Numbered from the stretch's first letter, positions 23,342-31,997 are shown. The stretch is DNA of 56,382 bases from a virus (IMGVR_UViG_3300019926_000028:1-56382), one strand, 5' to 3'. A program made the numbers and translations. Notes: a model not told the origin generated them from the sequence alone.

Positions 23342-25957
23342 ATGTCTGTAGGCCGTGTCACTTGGACAGATTACTGTATTGATGATGGATTAGGAGTCCT
23401 TGTCCGACTCTCAGCGCGGATGAAAGACGGGAGTAGATTTAATGGGTATGTGCAGGGGACTGAACCATACATATTTGCACCTGATGATGAATCAGTACCC
23501 GATGAAGACTATATACAGTACACGGAGTCCGGATATGAATCGTTATTTGACCACGATTTACAGAAGATTGTTACAGAGACGCCAAAGCAGGCTGGTGGGC
23601 TTACTAAGGAATTTTCTTGGACGGGTGAAGGCGATGTACCATACTATCGAAGAGTCGCTATCCACGATGGTTTGAGCGGCTATATAGATATACCGGAAGC
23701 AAATAAAGAGTATGAAGGACTGCCACTTGTTCATATTGATGATATTGATGTAGATCCCGATTTTGATGATGTGATTGAACCACGTATATCAATTGCTGAT
23801 ATTGAGGTTCACGTTCCGGAAGATGGAACGTTTGATGAAATGAAAGAGAATGCAGATGAACCAATTAACGTCATTTGTTCGTATGACACTTATGAAGATC
23901 AATATACAGTTTTCTACTATGATAGATACAATAATTTGGATGTTGAAAACATACGTCCGAAAATGGAAGAACAACTTTCAGGAACAAAAATCTCTTCCTA
24001 TACCGATACTTCTATCCAAGTTGTTAGTGCTGAATCTGAAGTTGATATGCTTAATTCTTATATTGATTATAATAATGACAGGGACTTCGATTTAGTTTCG
24101 GGTTGGAATTACGTTGATTTTGACCGCGAATATATTAGACGACGAATGAAGACGTTGAGAGATAGAGATGAAGATATTCATCCGTCTTGGCTTTCGCCCT
24201 TTAATAAAACCTCAGCAACTCGTGATGAACACCGAAAGATAGTAGCTAGGCCACCTTTCGATATGCTTAAGGCATTCTGTGATAAGCTAACTTTTTCTAA
24301 TTGGCGCTCACGTTCTCTTGAATACGTCTCTAATGAAGAGTTAGGTATTGGGAAAATTGATGATGTAAATATCAATAAGGATTGGAAGAATGAACCGTCT
24401 CGTCTGATCGCTTATAATATCGTTGACGTGATTTTAACTGTTGCTCTTGATGATAAGAATGATATTCATGGCTTCTTTTTTGAAATGGCAGATGTGGCTT
24501 CTATCCCGATTACAGATGTTTTCTATGAAAAGAGACAGGTAGATGGACTGATAATGTCTGTAAGGCCCGATGATGAAGTCCTTCCTACGACAAAGGAAAG
24601 TGAAGAAATTAATAATGCAGGTGGTTATGTTGCTGATGCTGCAAATGGGAGAATAGAAAATGTTGGTGTAAGTGATCTGAAGAGCCTATATCCATCTGCA
24701 ATGATAACGTGGAATTTAAGTACAGAGACTCTTTCGGATACACCCGAGGATTTTGATGAATATATCAAAGTGCCAAAAGTCCCCGAACCAAAAGATGTTC
24801 ATGGGGAAATATTAGAAGAAGATATTAATTTTGATTGGATGTATGCATCATTTGATAAGGAGGGCATTCTTCCCCGAAATGTAAAGAGGCTATTTAAGAA
24901 ACGGAATAGCGAGAAGAAAAGAATGTATGAAGCGGAGAATGGTTCTGCTGAAGAATCTAAATGGGATCGAAAACAGGGAGCAACCAAAGTTTTGATGAAT
25001 TCGATCTACGGAGTCTCTGCTAGTCCCTATTGGCGATTGTCAAATCAATTTCTTGGAGATGCTATTACCTCAACAGCAAGATATACACTATGGAAGGGCA
25101 AGCAAACACTTGATAGACTTGGATACGAACACGTCTACTCCGACACCGACAGTCACATGATGAAACTTTCTGACGAATCTGTAGAAAAACAAGTTGAAGA
25201 ACTGAAGTGGGTTTCTTCGGAAATGGATTCTGATGCTTCAGAAATTCTTGCTGATTGTGGTTATCATGATGTTCATCCATTCTTAAAAGGTTCAGATTTA
25301 CATGGTGATGAATACACTTGTATGCTATGGGAAGCCGAAAAACTTGGTACACATCTCCAACTTGGCCGGAAGAAAAGATATGCCCAAGCTATTAATTGGA
25401 AAGAGGGGACGTTTTATGATGAGCCAAACATTTCTATTTCCGGTTTTGAAAACGCAAGGTCGGACTCTCCCGAAATTACAGCAGTTTTACAAGAAGAAGT
25501 GATTAAGAAAGTTCTTTTTGGTGCGGGTTTTGATGAAGTATCTGAATATATTCAATCCACAATAGAGCAGATTGACGAGAATCATCCTAATGTAGAGAAG
25601 TTCGCGCTCCCCGGTTCAATCAATAAGGATTTGGAAGACTATCCCAACAGGCAAGTTCCTCGTGCGTGTATGTGGTCAAATGAGCATCTTGAAAGGGAGT
25701 TTAGTGAAGGCGATGATCCATTCGTCTATTTGGTTAAAGAAACTCCATCGGACTTACCTAATACGGATGTGTTGGCATTAGAATGGAATGAAGAGATACC
25801 GGACGGATTCAAACTTGACCGCGAGGCTATTATTGAAAGGGGGATTAAGAAGCCTATTGAGTCAATAGTGAATGAGATGAATTGGCAGTTTGAAGAGCTT
25901 CGTAGTGGAAAAGAGCAGAAGACGATGGACTTTGGCGGCGGAAATCCATTTGCATGA
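23342..25957 (+). CDS. polB: Family B DNA polymerase
   Basis: 871 aa from the ATG at 23342. The 3'-5' exonuclease begins with ISIADIEVHV (Exo I) near residue 150. The polymerase motifs are all present: SDLKSLYPSAMITWNLS (motif A, near 446), KVLMNSIYGVS (motif B, near 550) and YSDTDS (motif C, near 599). It is the viral replicative polymerase and should be tethered by the virus's own PCNA. The C-terminus KEQKTMDFGGG resembles but does not fit a standard PIP box. No intein is apparent, although inteins are common in haloarchaeal PolB genes. Confidence 0.95.
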   Translation: MSVGRVTWTDYCIDDGLGVLVRLSARMKDGSRFNGYVQGTEPYIFAPDDESVPDEDYIQYTESGYESLFDHDLQKIVTETPKQAGGLTKEFSWTGEGDVPYYRRVAIHDGLSGYIDIPEANKEYEGLPLVHIDDIDVDPDFDDVIEPRISIADIEVHVPEDGTFDEMKENADEPINVICSYDTYEDQYTVFYYDRYNNLDVENIRPKMEEQLSGTKISSYTDTSIQVVSAESEVDMLNSYIDYNNDRDFDLVSGWNYVDFDREYIRRRMKTLRDRDEDIHPSWLSPFNKTSATRDEHRKIVARPPFDMLKAFCDKLTFSNWRSRSLEYVSNEELGIGKIDDVNINKDWKNEPSRLIAYNIVDVILTVALDDKNDIHGFFFEMADVASIPITDVFYEKRQVDGLIMSVRPDDEVLPTTKESEEINNAGGYVADAANGRIENVGVSDLKSLYPSAMITWNLSTETLSDTPEDFDEYIKVPKVPEPKDVHGEILEEDINFDWMYASFDKEGILPRNVKRLFKKRNSEKKRMYEAENGSAEESKWDRKQGATKVLMNSIYGVSASPYWRLSNQFLGDAITSTARYTLWKGKQTLDRLGYEHVYSDTDSHMMKLSDESVEKQVEELKWVSSEMDSDASEILADCGYHDVHPFLKGSDLHGDEYTCMLWEAEKLGTHLQLGRKKRYAQAINWKEGTFYDEPNISISGFENARSDSPEITAVLQEEVIKKVLFGAGFDEVSEYIQSTIEQIDENHPNVEKFALPGSINKDLEDYPNRQVPRACMWSNEHLEREFSEGDDPFVYLVKETPSDLPNTDVLALEWNEEIPDGFKLDREAIIERGIKKPIESIVNEMNWQFEELRSGKEQKTMDFGGGNPFA

Positions 25958-26256
25958 ATCAACCAATAATAGAAAACCATAGAGAAGTCGTTGGCGAAGT
26001 GCATAATGATACGTGGCAAGAAAATTTACTTCGTGTATCATTAGATGATTGGGGTTCAAGTGAAAGAAAAATGAGTGAATCTTCTCTAATAGATTTGGTT
26101 TCTGCTCGCGGATATGAACTTGTGAATTATGGTAACAGCGGTTATTCTACCAAAATTGTCGATGAGTATGAATTTTATAGATGCGAAAATTGCCGATCCC
26201 GAGCCATGTACGATTCAAAATCGGGTGTTTTTTATTGTCCGAGGTGTGAGTCATAA
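25954..26256 (+). CDS. MYD zinc-ribbon family protein 3
   Basis: 100 aa, overlapping the PolB stop by 4 bases. The C-terminus is CENCRSRAMYDSKSGVFYC followed by PRCES, the shared ribbon. The N-terminal part (MNQPIIENHREVVGEV) is polar and mostly unlike the other members. It sits directly after PolB, as member 1 sits after RFC-S, so the family seems tied to replication genes. Confidence 0.65.
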   Translation: MNQPIIENHREVVGEVHNDTWQENLLRVSLDDWGSSERKMSESSLIDLVSARGYELVNYGNSGYSTKIVDEYEFYRCENCRSRAMYDSKSGVFYCPRCES

Positions 26257-26258
26257 AA

Positions 26259-27140
26259 ATGAGTGAATCAGATAAAGAACCATGTCCTACTTGTGGTGAA
26301 ATGTTTCAGTCCGGGCGTGGTGTATCTTCTCACCACGTACAAGTTCACGGAGAATCAATAGCTGGTGTTGAGTATGAATGTAAGAACTGTGGAGAGCAGT
26401 TTAGAGCGAGAGATAGAGAGTATAAAACTTATTGTTCAAGAAAATGTATGGCTCAAGATTATAGTGAAAGAGAGGATGTTGGTGGTATAGTTGAGAATTA
26501 TGAACACCGCTCAGGTCAAGAACACCCGAATTGGGTTTTGAAAAAGGAGTTTGATTGCGATTTCTGCGGAGAGGTTTTTATAGACTATAATTATAAGAAA
26601 AGGCAATATTGCAGTATAAACTGTAAAAACAAAGATGGCAGAGAAGAAAGAAAATGTTATAATTGCGAAACTGCTTTTTCTGTAAAGAAAAGTATAGAAA
26701 AGAAATTCTGTTGTTATGAGTGTTCTGTTGAAGATAAAAAGGGCAGAGAAGAACATAAATGGGAAACCGTTGAATGTCTTAATTGCAGCGAATCTTTTGA
26801 AGCATTAATAAATTACAGTAGAAAATATTGCTCCATAGAATGCAGATCAGAACACTTATCGGGTGAAAACAGCCCCCAATGGAGAGGTGGTTCAAATGCT
26901 TATTATGGAAAAACATTTACAAAACAAATCAAAGAAGAAGTAAGAGAGATGACTGATAGAAAATGTTATAAATGTTCTATAGACGAGGAAGAGCTTAATA
27001 GAAGACTCGATGTTCATCATATAATCCCATTTAGAATTTTTGGCATTGAAAATCATAAGGAAGCAAACCGGAAGGATAATTTAGTTGCATTGTGTAGACA
27101 ATGCCATATGAAAGTTGATTTCGGTGATCTTGAAATATGA
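26259..27140 (+). CDS. HNH endonuclease with multiple zinc fingers
   Basis: 293 aa. A classical C2H2 finger (CPTCGEMF...HHVQVH, residues 8-30) is followed by four related CxxC...C..C fingers (CKNCGEQF...CSRKC; CDFCGEVF...CSINC; CYNCETAF...CCYEC; CLNCSESF...CSIEC) and then GENSPQWRGG, the same linker as the repeat-type HNH proteins, and an HNH with CYKC, VHHIIP and CRQCH. The fingers replace the HNH-associated repeats as the DNA-binding part. It lies between PolB and RFC-L and overlaps RFC-L by 4 bases. Confidence 0.82.
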   Translation: MSESDKEPCPTCGEMFQSGRGVSSHHVQVHGESIAGVEYECKNCGEQFRARDREYKTYCSRKCMAQDYSEREDVGGIVENYEHRSGQEHPNWVLKKEFDCDFCGEVFIDYNYKKRQYCSINCKNKDGREERKCYNCETAFSVKKSIEKKFCCYECSVEDKKGREEHKWETVECLNCSESFEALINYSRKYCSIECRSEHLSGENSPQWRGGSNAYYGKTFTKQIKEEVREMTDRKCYKCSIDEEELNRRLDVHHIIPFRIFGIENHKEANRKDNLVALCRQCHMKVDFGDLEI

Positions 27141-28393
27141 ATAAAAGTTTGTCAGAAAAATACCGCCCGAAAAGTTTATCTTCCGTTTCCGGTCATCCTA
27201 CAGCGATAAAGAAGATCAAGAAGTGGGCAAAAAATTGGTCTGAAGGAGATGAAGCACTCCTTCTGCATGGACCAGCAGGAACAGGAAAAACATCCACAGT
27301 AGAAGCACTTTCAAACGATATGGGGTGGGCAGTTGAAGAGGTAAATGCTTCATCCGTTCGGAGACAGGACGATATTAAACGTTTGGTTCAGTCTATCCGT
27401 ACCAATTCTGATGAACCTATTTTGTTTCTGATCGATGAATGTGATTCGATGGATGGACGTTCATTGAGTCCGTTGAAGAAAATGCTTGATAGCCCTCCGA
27501 ATCCAATTATATTTACAGCAAACGAGAAGTGGAAAGTTCCAAATTCAATTGAGAACAATACGACGAATCACAAGTTCAATCTTCAGAATCGCTCAATCAA
27601 GCCTGTAATCCGTGACATAGCAGAGAAGGAAGGAATTGATATATCAAAGCAAGAAATTGGTAAACTAGCGACAAGGCAAGGACTCCGTGATGCAATTAAT
27701 GATTTACAAGAGTATGCTGAATCTGAAGGTTCTATTGATTGGGATGAGCGAGAGCAAGATATTGGGAATTTTGATGCTGTAGACAACATTCTCCGTGGCA
27801 AGAAGTATAGCGGTGAGATGACGCCCCCTGATCTGATTGATTGGTTAGACGAGAACATCTACGAAACAATGGAGGGTGTAGAAGCCATGAGAGCATTCCA
27901 ATGTCTCTCTGAAGCGGATAAGTTTGTCCAAAGGGCCAACGACACACAGAACTACTCGTGGTGGAAATATGCAGGTAGCGTTGCAGAAGAAGTGGCTAAC
28001 GTTCGACTCACAGAGCCATACGATTGGATCAACAAGTCCTATCCTGCTTCTCGTCGGAACAAACCACCAAAGTCAACATATGATAATCCCGAAGCAACTC
28101 TATACAGAGAGATAAAAAATAGTGAAGGATATACCGGAGCGTTCTCATTCCAAGAATTCCGTAAAGACGTTCTTCCGATTTTGAAAAATCAATCAAAAAA
28201 AGAAATTATGAATATGGTTCTCACTTATTCCTTGTCTTCAGATGCTATGAAAGCTCTTAATATTACGAAAACAGATTATGAAAATTGGCTTTCGGAAGAG
28301 AAGGATGTGGAAGAATCCCAAAGCGAAATAGAGGAATTTGATGAAGAAACGGAGTCTGAAGACGACGAGCAAAAGGGCATTTTTGATTTCTAA
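27137..28393 (+). CDS. rfcL: Replication factor C large subunit
   Basis: 418 aa, a little short for archaeal RFC-L. It opens LSEKYRPKSLSSVSGH, with Walker A GPAGTGKTSTVE (43-54) and Walker B LIDECDSMDG near 98. The C-terminal domain is less conserved and ends with a strongly acidic stretch and DEQKGIFDF, a good PIP-like tail (Q, then I, then F two residues on). RFC-L carries the PCNA-binding tail in other archaea. It completes the viral clamp loader. Confidence 0.92.
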   Translation: MNKSLSEKYRPKSLSSVSGHPTAIKKIKKWAKNWSEGDEALLLHGPAGTGKTSTVEALSNDMGWAVEEVNASSVRRQDDIKRLVQSIRTNSDEPILFLIDECDSMDGRSLSPLKKMLDSPPNPIIFTANEKWKVPNSIENNTTNHKFNLQNRSIKPVIRDIAEKEGIDISKQEIGKLATRQGLRDAINDLQEYAESEGSIDWDEREQDIGNFDAVDNILRGKKYSGEMTPPDLIDWLDENIYETMEGVEAMRAFQCLSEADKFVQRANDTQNYSWWKYAGSVAEEVANVRLTEPYDWINKSYPASRRNKPPKSTYDNPEATLYREIKNSEGYTGAFSFQEFRKDVLPILKNQSKKEIMNMVLTYSLSSDAMKALNITKTDYENWLSEEKDVEESQSEIEEFDEETESEDDEQKGIFDF

Positions 28394-29106
28394 TGAATAC
28401 TGAAAAATTTGTCAAGGGGGAAGCAGAGATATTGCACGTATTTGCTGATACGGGCGTTGAATGCGAAGTTCTTTCAAAATATGGAAATATAACAAGAATT
28501 GGTATAGATCCTATTGATAATCCGTTTACAGATAATTTAATAAAGGCAGATGCAACACAACTTCCCATAGATGGTTATTTCGATTTATCTGTTTGGCATC
28601 CTCCGTGTCAAAAATGGTCAATTGCAACACAAGGCGGTGGAAAGGGTAGGGAATCCCATCCTAACTATATACCTCAGTCGAGAGAGAGAGCAAAGAAGAT
28701 CAGTGATGAGTATATGATAGAGAATGTACCAAACGCTCCATTAGAAAACCCAGTTTATTTAAATGGCCGGATGTTCGGTTTGCCGATATTTTATGAAAGA
28801 GCTTTTGAAACATCGTGGGATATGCCTCAACCCTCATCTCCTTCAAAAATTGATAATGTTACCAAATGGGATGCTGATAGAGGAACAAAGGGGTGGGCAT
28901 GGATTGGGAATAAAATGCTTTGGTTGAATGCTAAAGGTTATTCTTATGATTGGCCCGCTGAACCGATAAAGAAATCTTCTGTTCCCCGGGCATATTTAGA
29001 ATATCTTCTTAGACCTTTAATTGATAATTGGGATGGCGCAGGTAGTGTTACAAAAAATGGTGTTGATAGTATAATTTCAGAAGAGAAAGGGATATTTGAT
29101 TTCTGA
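28393..29106 (+). CDS. DNA cytosine-C5 methyltransferase-like protein
   Basis: 237 aa, shorter than typical C5 methyltransferases. The core motif WHPPCQKWSIATQGGG near residues 67-82 has the catalytic Cys after Pro-Pro, and MIENVPNAP near 109 is the ENV motif. The N-terminal SAM-binding loop is modified (LHVFADTGVECEVL) rather than the usual FxGxGG, and the target-recognition domain is reduced, so activity or specificity may differ from standard enzymes. The C-terminus SEEKGIFDF is the PIP-like tail, nearly identical to that of RFC-L whose stop overlaps this start. Confidence 0.75.
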   Translation: MNTEKFVKGEAEILHVFADTGVECEVLSKYGNITRIGIDPIDNPFTDNLIKADATQLPIDGYFDLSVWHPPCQKWSIATQGGGKGRESHPNYIPQSRERAKKISDEYMIENVPNAPLENPVYLNGRMFGLPIFYERAFETSWDMPQPSSPSKIDNVTKWDADRGTKGWAWIGNKMLWLNAKGYSYDWPAEPIKKSSVPRAYLEYLLRPLIDNWDGAGSVTKNGVDSIISEEKGIFDF

Positions 29107-29109
29107 ACC

Positions 29110-29125
29110 GACAGATACTTAAATA
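29110..29125 (+). promoter_or_regulatory. TATA promoter of the 29146 operon
   Basis: CAGATACTTAAATAAA, directly after the methyltransferase stop, places a TATA box about 25 bases before the ATG at 29146. No clear CGAAA element precedes it, so this is a weaker match than the others. Confidence 0.45.
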
Positions 29126-29145
29126 AAGAGATACTAACGTTTAGC

Positions 29146-29436
29146 ATGGAAGACGATGTTTCCCAAGAAGATGAGCTTGAGACGTTTAATCTTGAGTTGA
29201 CTCCTTGGCAACTGTACTCTCTCAATACGATTCTTCAGTATAATATGGTCAACATGGAAGATCCCATGTATGCCACAGCAACCCAAGTTCTTGCAAAAGA
29301 AGTTCATGATACGATTGCTTCCGAGCAATTCATGGATGCGATGGATGAACAGAAAGATGTTTTCGATGAACGAGAACGAGAGATTCGTCAAGAAATGGAT
29401 TACACGCCAAATAGTATGGGACGCGGGGTTCAATAA
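29146..29436 (+). CDS. Unknown acidic helical protein
   Basis: 96 aa. Almost entirely helix-forming: WQLYSLNTILQYNMVNMEDP and then FMDAMDEQKDVFDEREREI. Many methionines and acids, no cysteine. First gene after its promoter and the start of an operon that runs to the 30516 gene. Unrecognised. Confidence 0.55.
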   Translation: MEDDVSQEDELETFNLELTPWQLYSLNTILQYNMVNMEDPMYATATQVLAKEVHDTIASEQFMDAMDEQKDVFDEREREIRQEMDYTPNSMGRGVQ

Positions 29437-29442
29437 TCAACA

Positions 29443-29616
29443 ATGTCAGTTCAAAAAGGCACGGTTTATACAGATTTAAAATATAATTGCGATTTGGTTG
29501 TAAAGGAATTAACTGATTCTGTTGTGTTAATTAAAGAGCTAGATTCAGGAAACAGCCATCTCTACGGACGAGAAGAATTTGAGACAAGCAAAAAACGGTT
29601 TGCACAAAAAGAATGA
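29443..29616 (+). CDS. Small beta-rich protein (KOW/SH3-like)
   Basis: 57 aa. A short beta pattern, VQKGTVYTDLKYNCDLVVKE then VVLIKELDSGNSHLYGREEF, resembles a small barrel and is similar in outline to the protein at 33301 and to the N-terminal part of the one at 44972. Its stop overlaps the next gene by 4 bases. The function is unknown; such mini-barrels often bind nucleic acid or protein. Confidence 0.5.
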   Translation: MSVQKGTVYTDLKYNCDLVVKELTDSVVLIKELDSGNSHLYGREEFETSKKRFAQKE

Positions 29617-30293
29617 CACGAACTAACACGGAAATCAAGTTTATTCGGGGAAAGAGCGGTTATGGCCCCATGCCGTATGGGAAATATGCAGGACAACCTA
29701 CTGTCTCACTAAAACTTTCTTCTAGCTCTCAAAACTCGATGAAAGTCAATTCCCTAGAGAACATATGGGTTTCACGGAATTGGAAGCGAAAAATCTCTTC
29801 TGGTTATGCGAGGCTACGTCTTTTTGGAAACGATCCGTTTTCTGAGGAACATAAAGAATCTATTGAATTCCTTATTGATAAAATGGACCCACGGTTCCTT
29901 GATATTGAGGTTCAAGATAAATTCATCAACAAAGAACCATCGAGATTTACACAGCGAAGGACTGATACTTATACATTCCTAATTGATATGACTAAAGACG
30001 AAATTCGCTATGATTTTGAAACTTTAGATTATATTAGTGAAAATATTGCAAATGATGGGAATGCACAATACTTGTTTAAAGTTGATTCGGTGATGTGTGA
30101 AGATCCGATTAAAAATTTCCGCCGAGAATACAACATTTACGATTCCGATATTTGGCTCTTTCCTAAAGGCAGAAAGCGGAGAACGATGGAAGAGACGCTT
30201 CCAAACATCATTAACGTTGCTAAACGAAACAGATGGAACGTCTCGCCAAGGATGGATCTTATGACCGATACAGATGAAGAAGAATCAGACTGA
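29613..30293 (+). CDS. Cysteine-free QueE-like protein (degenerate radical-SAM fold)
   Basis: 226 aa. Read against 7-carboxy-7-deazaguanine synthase (QueE) the layout matches: GYGPMPYGKYAGQPTVSLKL like QGEGxxxGxPTxFVRL; SSQNSMKVNS (38-47) in the place of GCNLRCxWCDT; FGNDP (71-75) in the place of TGGEP; and a C-terminus IWLFPKGRKR...WNVSPRMDL like IWLMPEG...SPRLH. The cluster cysteines are replaced by Ser, Ser and Val, so a 4Fe-4S cluster and radical SAM chemistry are not expected. The family call is a by-eye alignment. It may be a pseudoenzyme with a binding or regulatory role. Confidence 0.45.
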   Translation: MTRTNTEIKFIRGKSGYGPMPYGKYAGQPTVSLKLSSSSQNSMKVNSLENIWVSRNWKRKISSGYARLRLFGNDPFSEEHKESIEFLIDKMDPRFLDIEVQDKFINKEPSRFTQRRTDTYTFLIDMTKDEIRYDFETLDYISENIANDGNAQYLFKVDSVMCEDPIKNFRREYNIYDSDIWLFPKGRKRRTMEETLPNIINVAKRNRWNVSPRMDLMTDTDEEESD

Positions 30294-30516
30294 ACCGCTT
30301 ATTAAGTATGTTGCTGAAATGCACGATAGGCGGGAAGAATATAAATACAATTCGTTAAACGTTATTTCTGACCTTCAAGAATCGGATACCGATGTTTCTG
30401 AGGAAATGGAGGAAATATATCAAGGCATTTCGGGAAGCCGGATTTGCTCTATCTGCAACAATAGTAAATTATATGATGATAAAAACGAAGAATTCTACTG
30501 CCCACTTCATAACTAA
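30274..30516 (+). CDS. MYD zinc-ribbon family protein 4
   Basis: 80 aa, overlapping the preceding gene by 20 bases. The ribbon is CSICNNSKLYDDKNEEFYC then PLH: the last Cys of the other members is replaced by His, which could still bind zinc. The N-terminal half is helical and charged (YVAEMHDRREEYKYNSLNV). Confidence 0.6.
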   Translation: MKKNQTEPLIKYVAEMHDRREEYKYNSLNVISDLQESDTDVSEEMEEIYQGISGSRICSICNNSKLYDDKNEEFYCPLHN

Positions 30517-30731
30517 TGGCTGCTGATAATCTACTTTCATGGAACGGTGAAGATGGACAGAAACGCTGTTTGCTTATTGTTACTGATGATGAAAAACACC
30601 ACAAGCAAGTTGGATATAGGAAAATTGTTTTGTGTGAGATGAACGAGAAAGACCAGTGGGAGACTGTAGATACAATTGATGCCATTAATGAAATGGAATC
30701 TTTTGGAATCCCTCCGGGTATGGAGCCTTAA
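30516..30731 (+). CDS. Unknown small protein
   Basis: 71 aa. Alpha/beta in appearance with a hydrophobic strand (KRCLLIVTDDEKHHKQVG) and YRKIVLCEMNEKDQWETVD. The two cysteines are far apart and do not make a ribbon. Its start overlaps the previous stop by one base (TAATG) and it ends just before an independent promoter, so it is the last gene of its operon. Unrecognised. Confidence 0.5.
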   Translation: MAADNLLSWNGEDGQKRCLLIVTDDEKHHKQVGYRKIVLCEMNEKDQWETVDTIDAINEMESFGIPPGMEP

Positions 30732-30741
30732 AGTAGTTATT

Positions 30742-30764
30742 TTGACAACATTTATATTTGTCAA
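30742..30764. promoter_or_regulatory. Inverted repeat over the dcd TATA box
   Basis: TTGACAA (30742-30748) and TTGTCAA (30758-30764) are perfect 7-base inverted repeats separated by CATTTATAT, which contains the TATA box. A protein bound here would block TBP, a standard way to control an archaeal gene. The dcd ATG at 30791 is 27-49 bases downstream. Confidence 0.5.
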
Positions 30765-30790
30765 GATGCTATTGGGAATTAGTCACGCAT

Positions 30791-31351
30791 ATGAGCGTAT
30801 TATCTGATGCGGATATTGGAAAAGAGTTGGCATATGGAGAGCTTGATGTTAGTCCGGTTGATTTAGAAGAACAGCTTCAACCAAACAGTCTTGATATTCG
30901 ATTAGGAGAAGAATTTTCAGTTTTCTGTGAGCAAGAAACGGTAATAGATCCAAAGGAAGAGTTAGAAGAGTATTATGATTATATCGATAGACGGGTTTCA
31001 GAATCAATTATAATTCAGCCGGAGGAGTTTATTTTGGGAACAACGATGGAGAAATTTACGGTTCCTGATTATTTATACGGTCAATTAAACGGTCGTTCTT
31101 CAATTGGAAGATTGGGCATCGAAGTACACAGCACTGCCGGTCTTATCGATTCTGGATATTCAGAAGGGGAAATTACTCTTGAGATTAAAAATAATAATAA
31201 AAGAGCAATAAAACTGTTTCCGGGTATGCGAATTGGACAAGTTGTATTCCATGAACTGTCTTCAAAATGCAGCAATCCATATTCTTCAAAAGACAATAAA
31301 TATCAAGGTCAAGAGGGAGTTGTTCACAGCCGTTTGAGTGAAGAACTATGA
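30791..31351 (+). CDS. dcd: dCTP deaminase
   Basis: 186 aa from the ATG at 30791 (an upstream in-frame start at 30758 falls inside the promoter region). The core is LNGRSSIGRLGIEVHSTAGL followed by IDSGYSEGEITLEIKN, which carries the catalytic Glu and the substrate loop of the dCTP deaminase/dUTPase trimer family. The enzyme converts dCTP to dUTP, feeding dTTP synthesis with the thymidylate kinase-like protein encoded 2 kb downstream. An AT-rich virus would benefit from a larger thymidine pool. Confidence 0.9.
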   Translation: MSVLSDADIGKELAYGELDVSPVDLEEQLQPNSLDIRLGEEFSVFCEQETVIDPKEELEEYYDYIDRRVSESIIIQPEEFILGTTMEKFTVPDYLYGQLNGRSSIGRLGIEVHSTAGLIDSGYSEGEITLEIKNNNKRAIKLFPGMRIGQVVFHELSSKCSNPYSSKDNKYQGQEGVVHSRLSEEL

Positions 31352-31611
31352 AAGCATCAGAAGAAATCTCTATTGATTTTTTCATTAAGAAATGCATCGA
31401 AAGTGGAATTGATAATCAACACGAGATTGTAGAAGCAGCGAAGAAAGAAGACGAGAGAGAAGCAAAACGGGTAAAACGATTTCTTCTTGATGGCAAATCA
31501 AACCCGTATGAAGATCATGTAGAGTGGGAGGATTGCATGGAATGTGGTGCGAAATTAATGTTTGATGATAAGCAACAAGAATATTTCTGTCCGATGTGTG
31601 AGAAAGAATGA
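31348..31611 (+). CDS. MYD zinc-ribbon family protein 5
   Basis: 87 aa, coupled to dcd by a 4-base overlap. A helical basic N-terminal half (FIKKCIESGIDNQHEIVEAA) is followed by CMECGAKLMFDDKQQEYFC and PMCEKE, with Phe in place of the Tyr of MYD. It precedes the Hjc gene and overlaps it by 4 bases. Confidence 0.65.
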   Translation: MKASEEISIDFFIKKCIESGIDNQHEIVEAAKKEDEREAKRVKRFLLDGKSNPYEDHVEWEDCMECGAKLMFDDKQQEYFCPMCEKE

Positions 31612-31997
31612 GTGGTCAGAAAGGAGCTAAAGGAGAAAATGAGTTGGGGTACTTGTTCGGTCAACGTGGATATTTGTGGGTGAGAACAGCAGGTTCCGGA
31701 ACTGCTGGTCGTGAGCTTCCTGATATAACAGTAGGAAATGGTGATAGATTCATCGTTATGGAAGTGAAGCGGTGGAGTAATAAATCCGACTATGAATACG
31801 TTTCAAAAAAAGAAGTTGAAGATTTGATATACTTCGCAGAGAATTTCGGTGCTGAGTATTATATTGCAGCACGCTTCGATTATCGAGATTGGATTTTCAA
31901 AAGGAAAGAAGAAATGCATGAAACAAAAAAGTCCTTTAGAATAGAAAACGTTAAAAGCGAAGAGATACAAAGAACACTAGAAGATGTATGTCAGTAG
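31608..31997 (+). CDS. hjc: Holliday junction resolvase Hjc
   Basis: 129 aa, normal for Hjc. It starts SGQKGAKGENELGYLF with the first catalytic acid, then VRTAGSGTAGRELPDITVGN (Asp) and VMEVKRWSNK (ExK), the PD-(D/E)XK resolvase order; VSKKEVEDLIYFAENFGAEY follows. Hjc cuts four-way junctions, here those made by the RadA/Sak4 recombination machinery or before packaging. Confidence 0.88.
   Translation: MSGQKGAKGENELGYLFGQRGYLWVRTAGSGTAGRELPDITVGNGDRFIVMEVKRWSNKSDYEYVSKKEVEDLIYFAENFGAEYYIAARFDYRDWIFKRKEEMHETKKSFRIENVKSEEIQRTLEDVCQ

Noticed and set aside
25900-25957. PIP box at the PolB C-terminus (KEQKTMDFGGG)
   Set aside because: Spacing from Met to Phe is one residue short and it is not at the very end, so it does not fit the tail seen on the other proteins.
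29613-30293. Active radical-SAM enzyme
   Set aside because: The cysteines needed for the 4Fe-4S cluster are absent in the expected loop.
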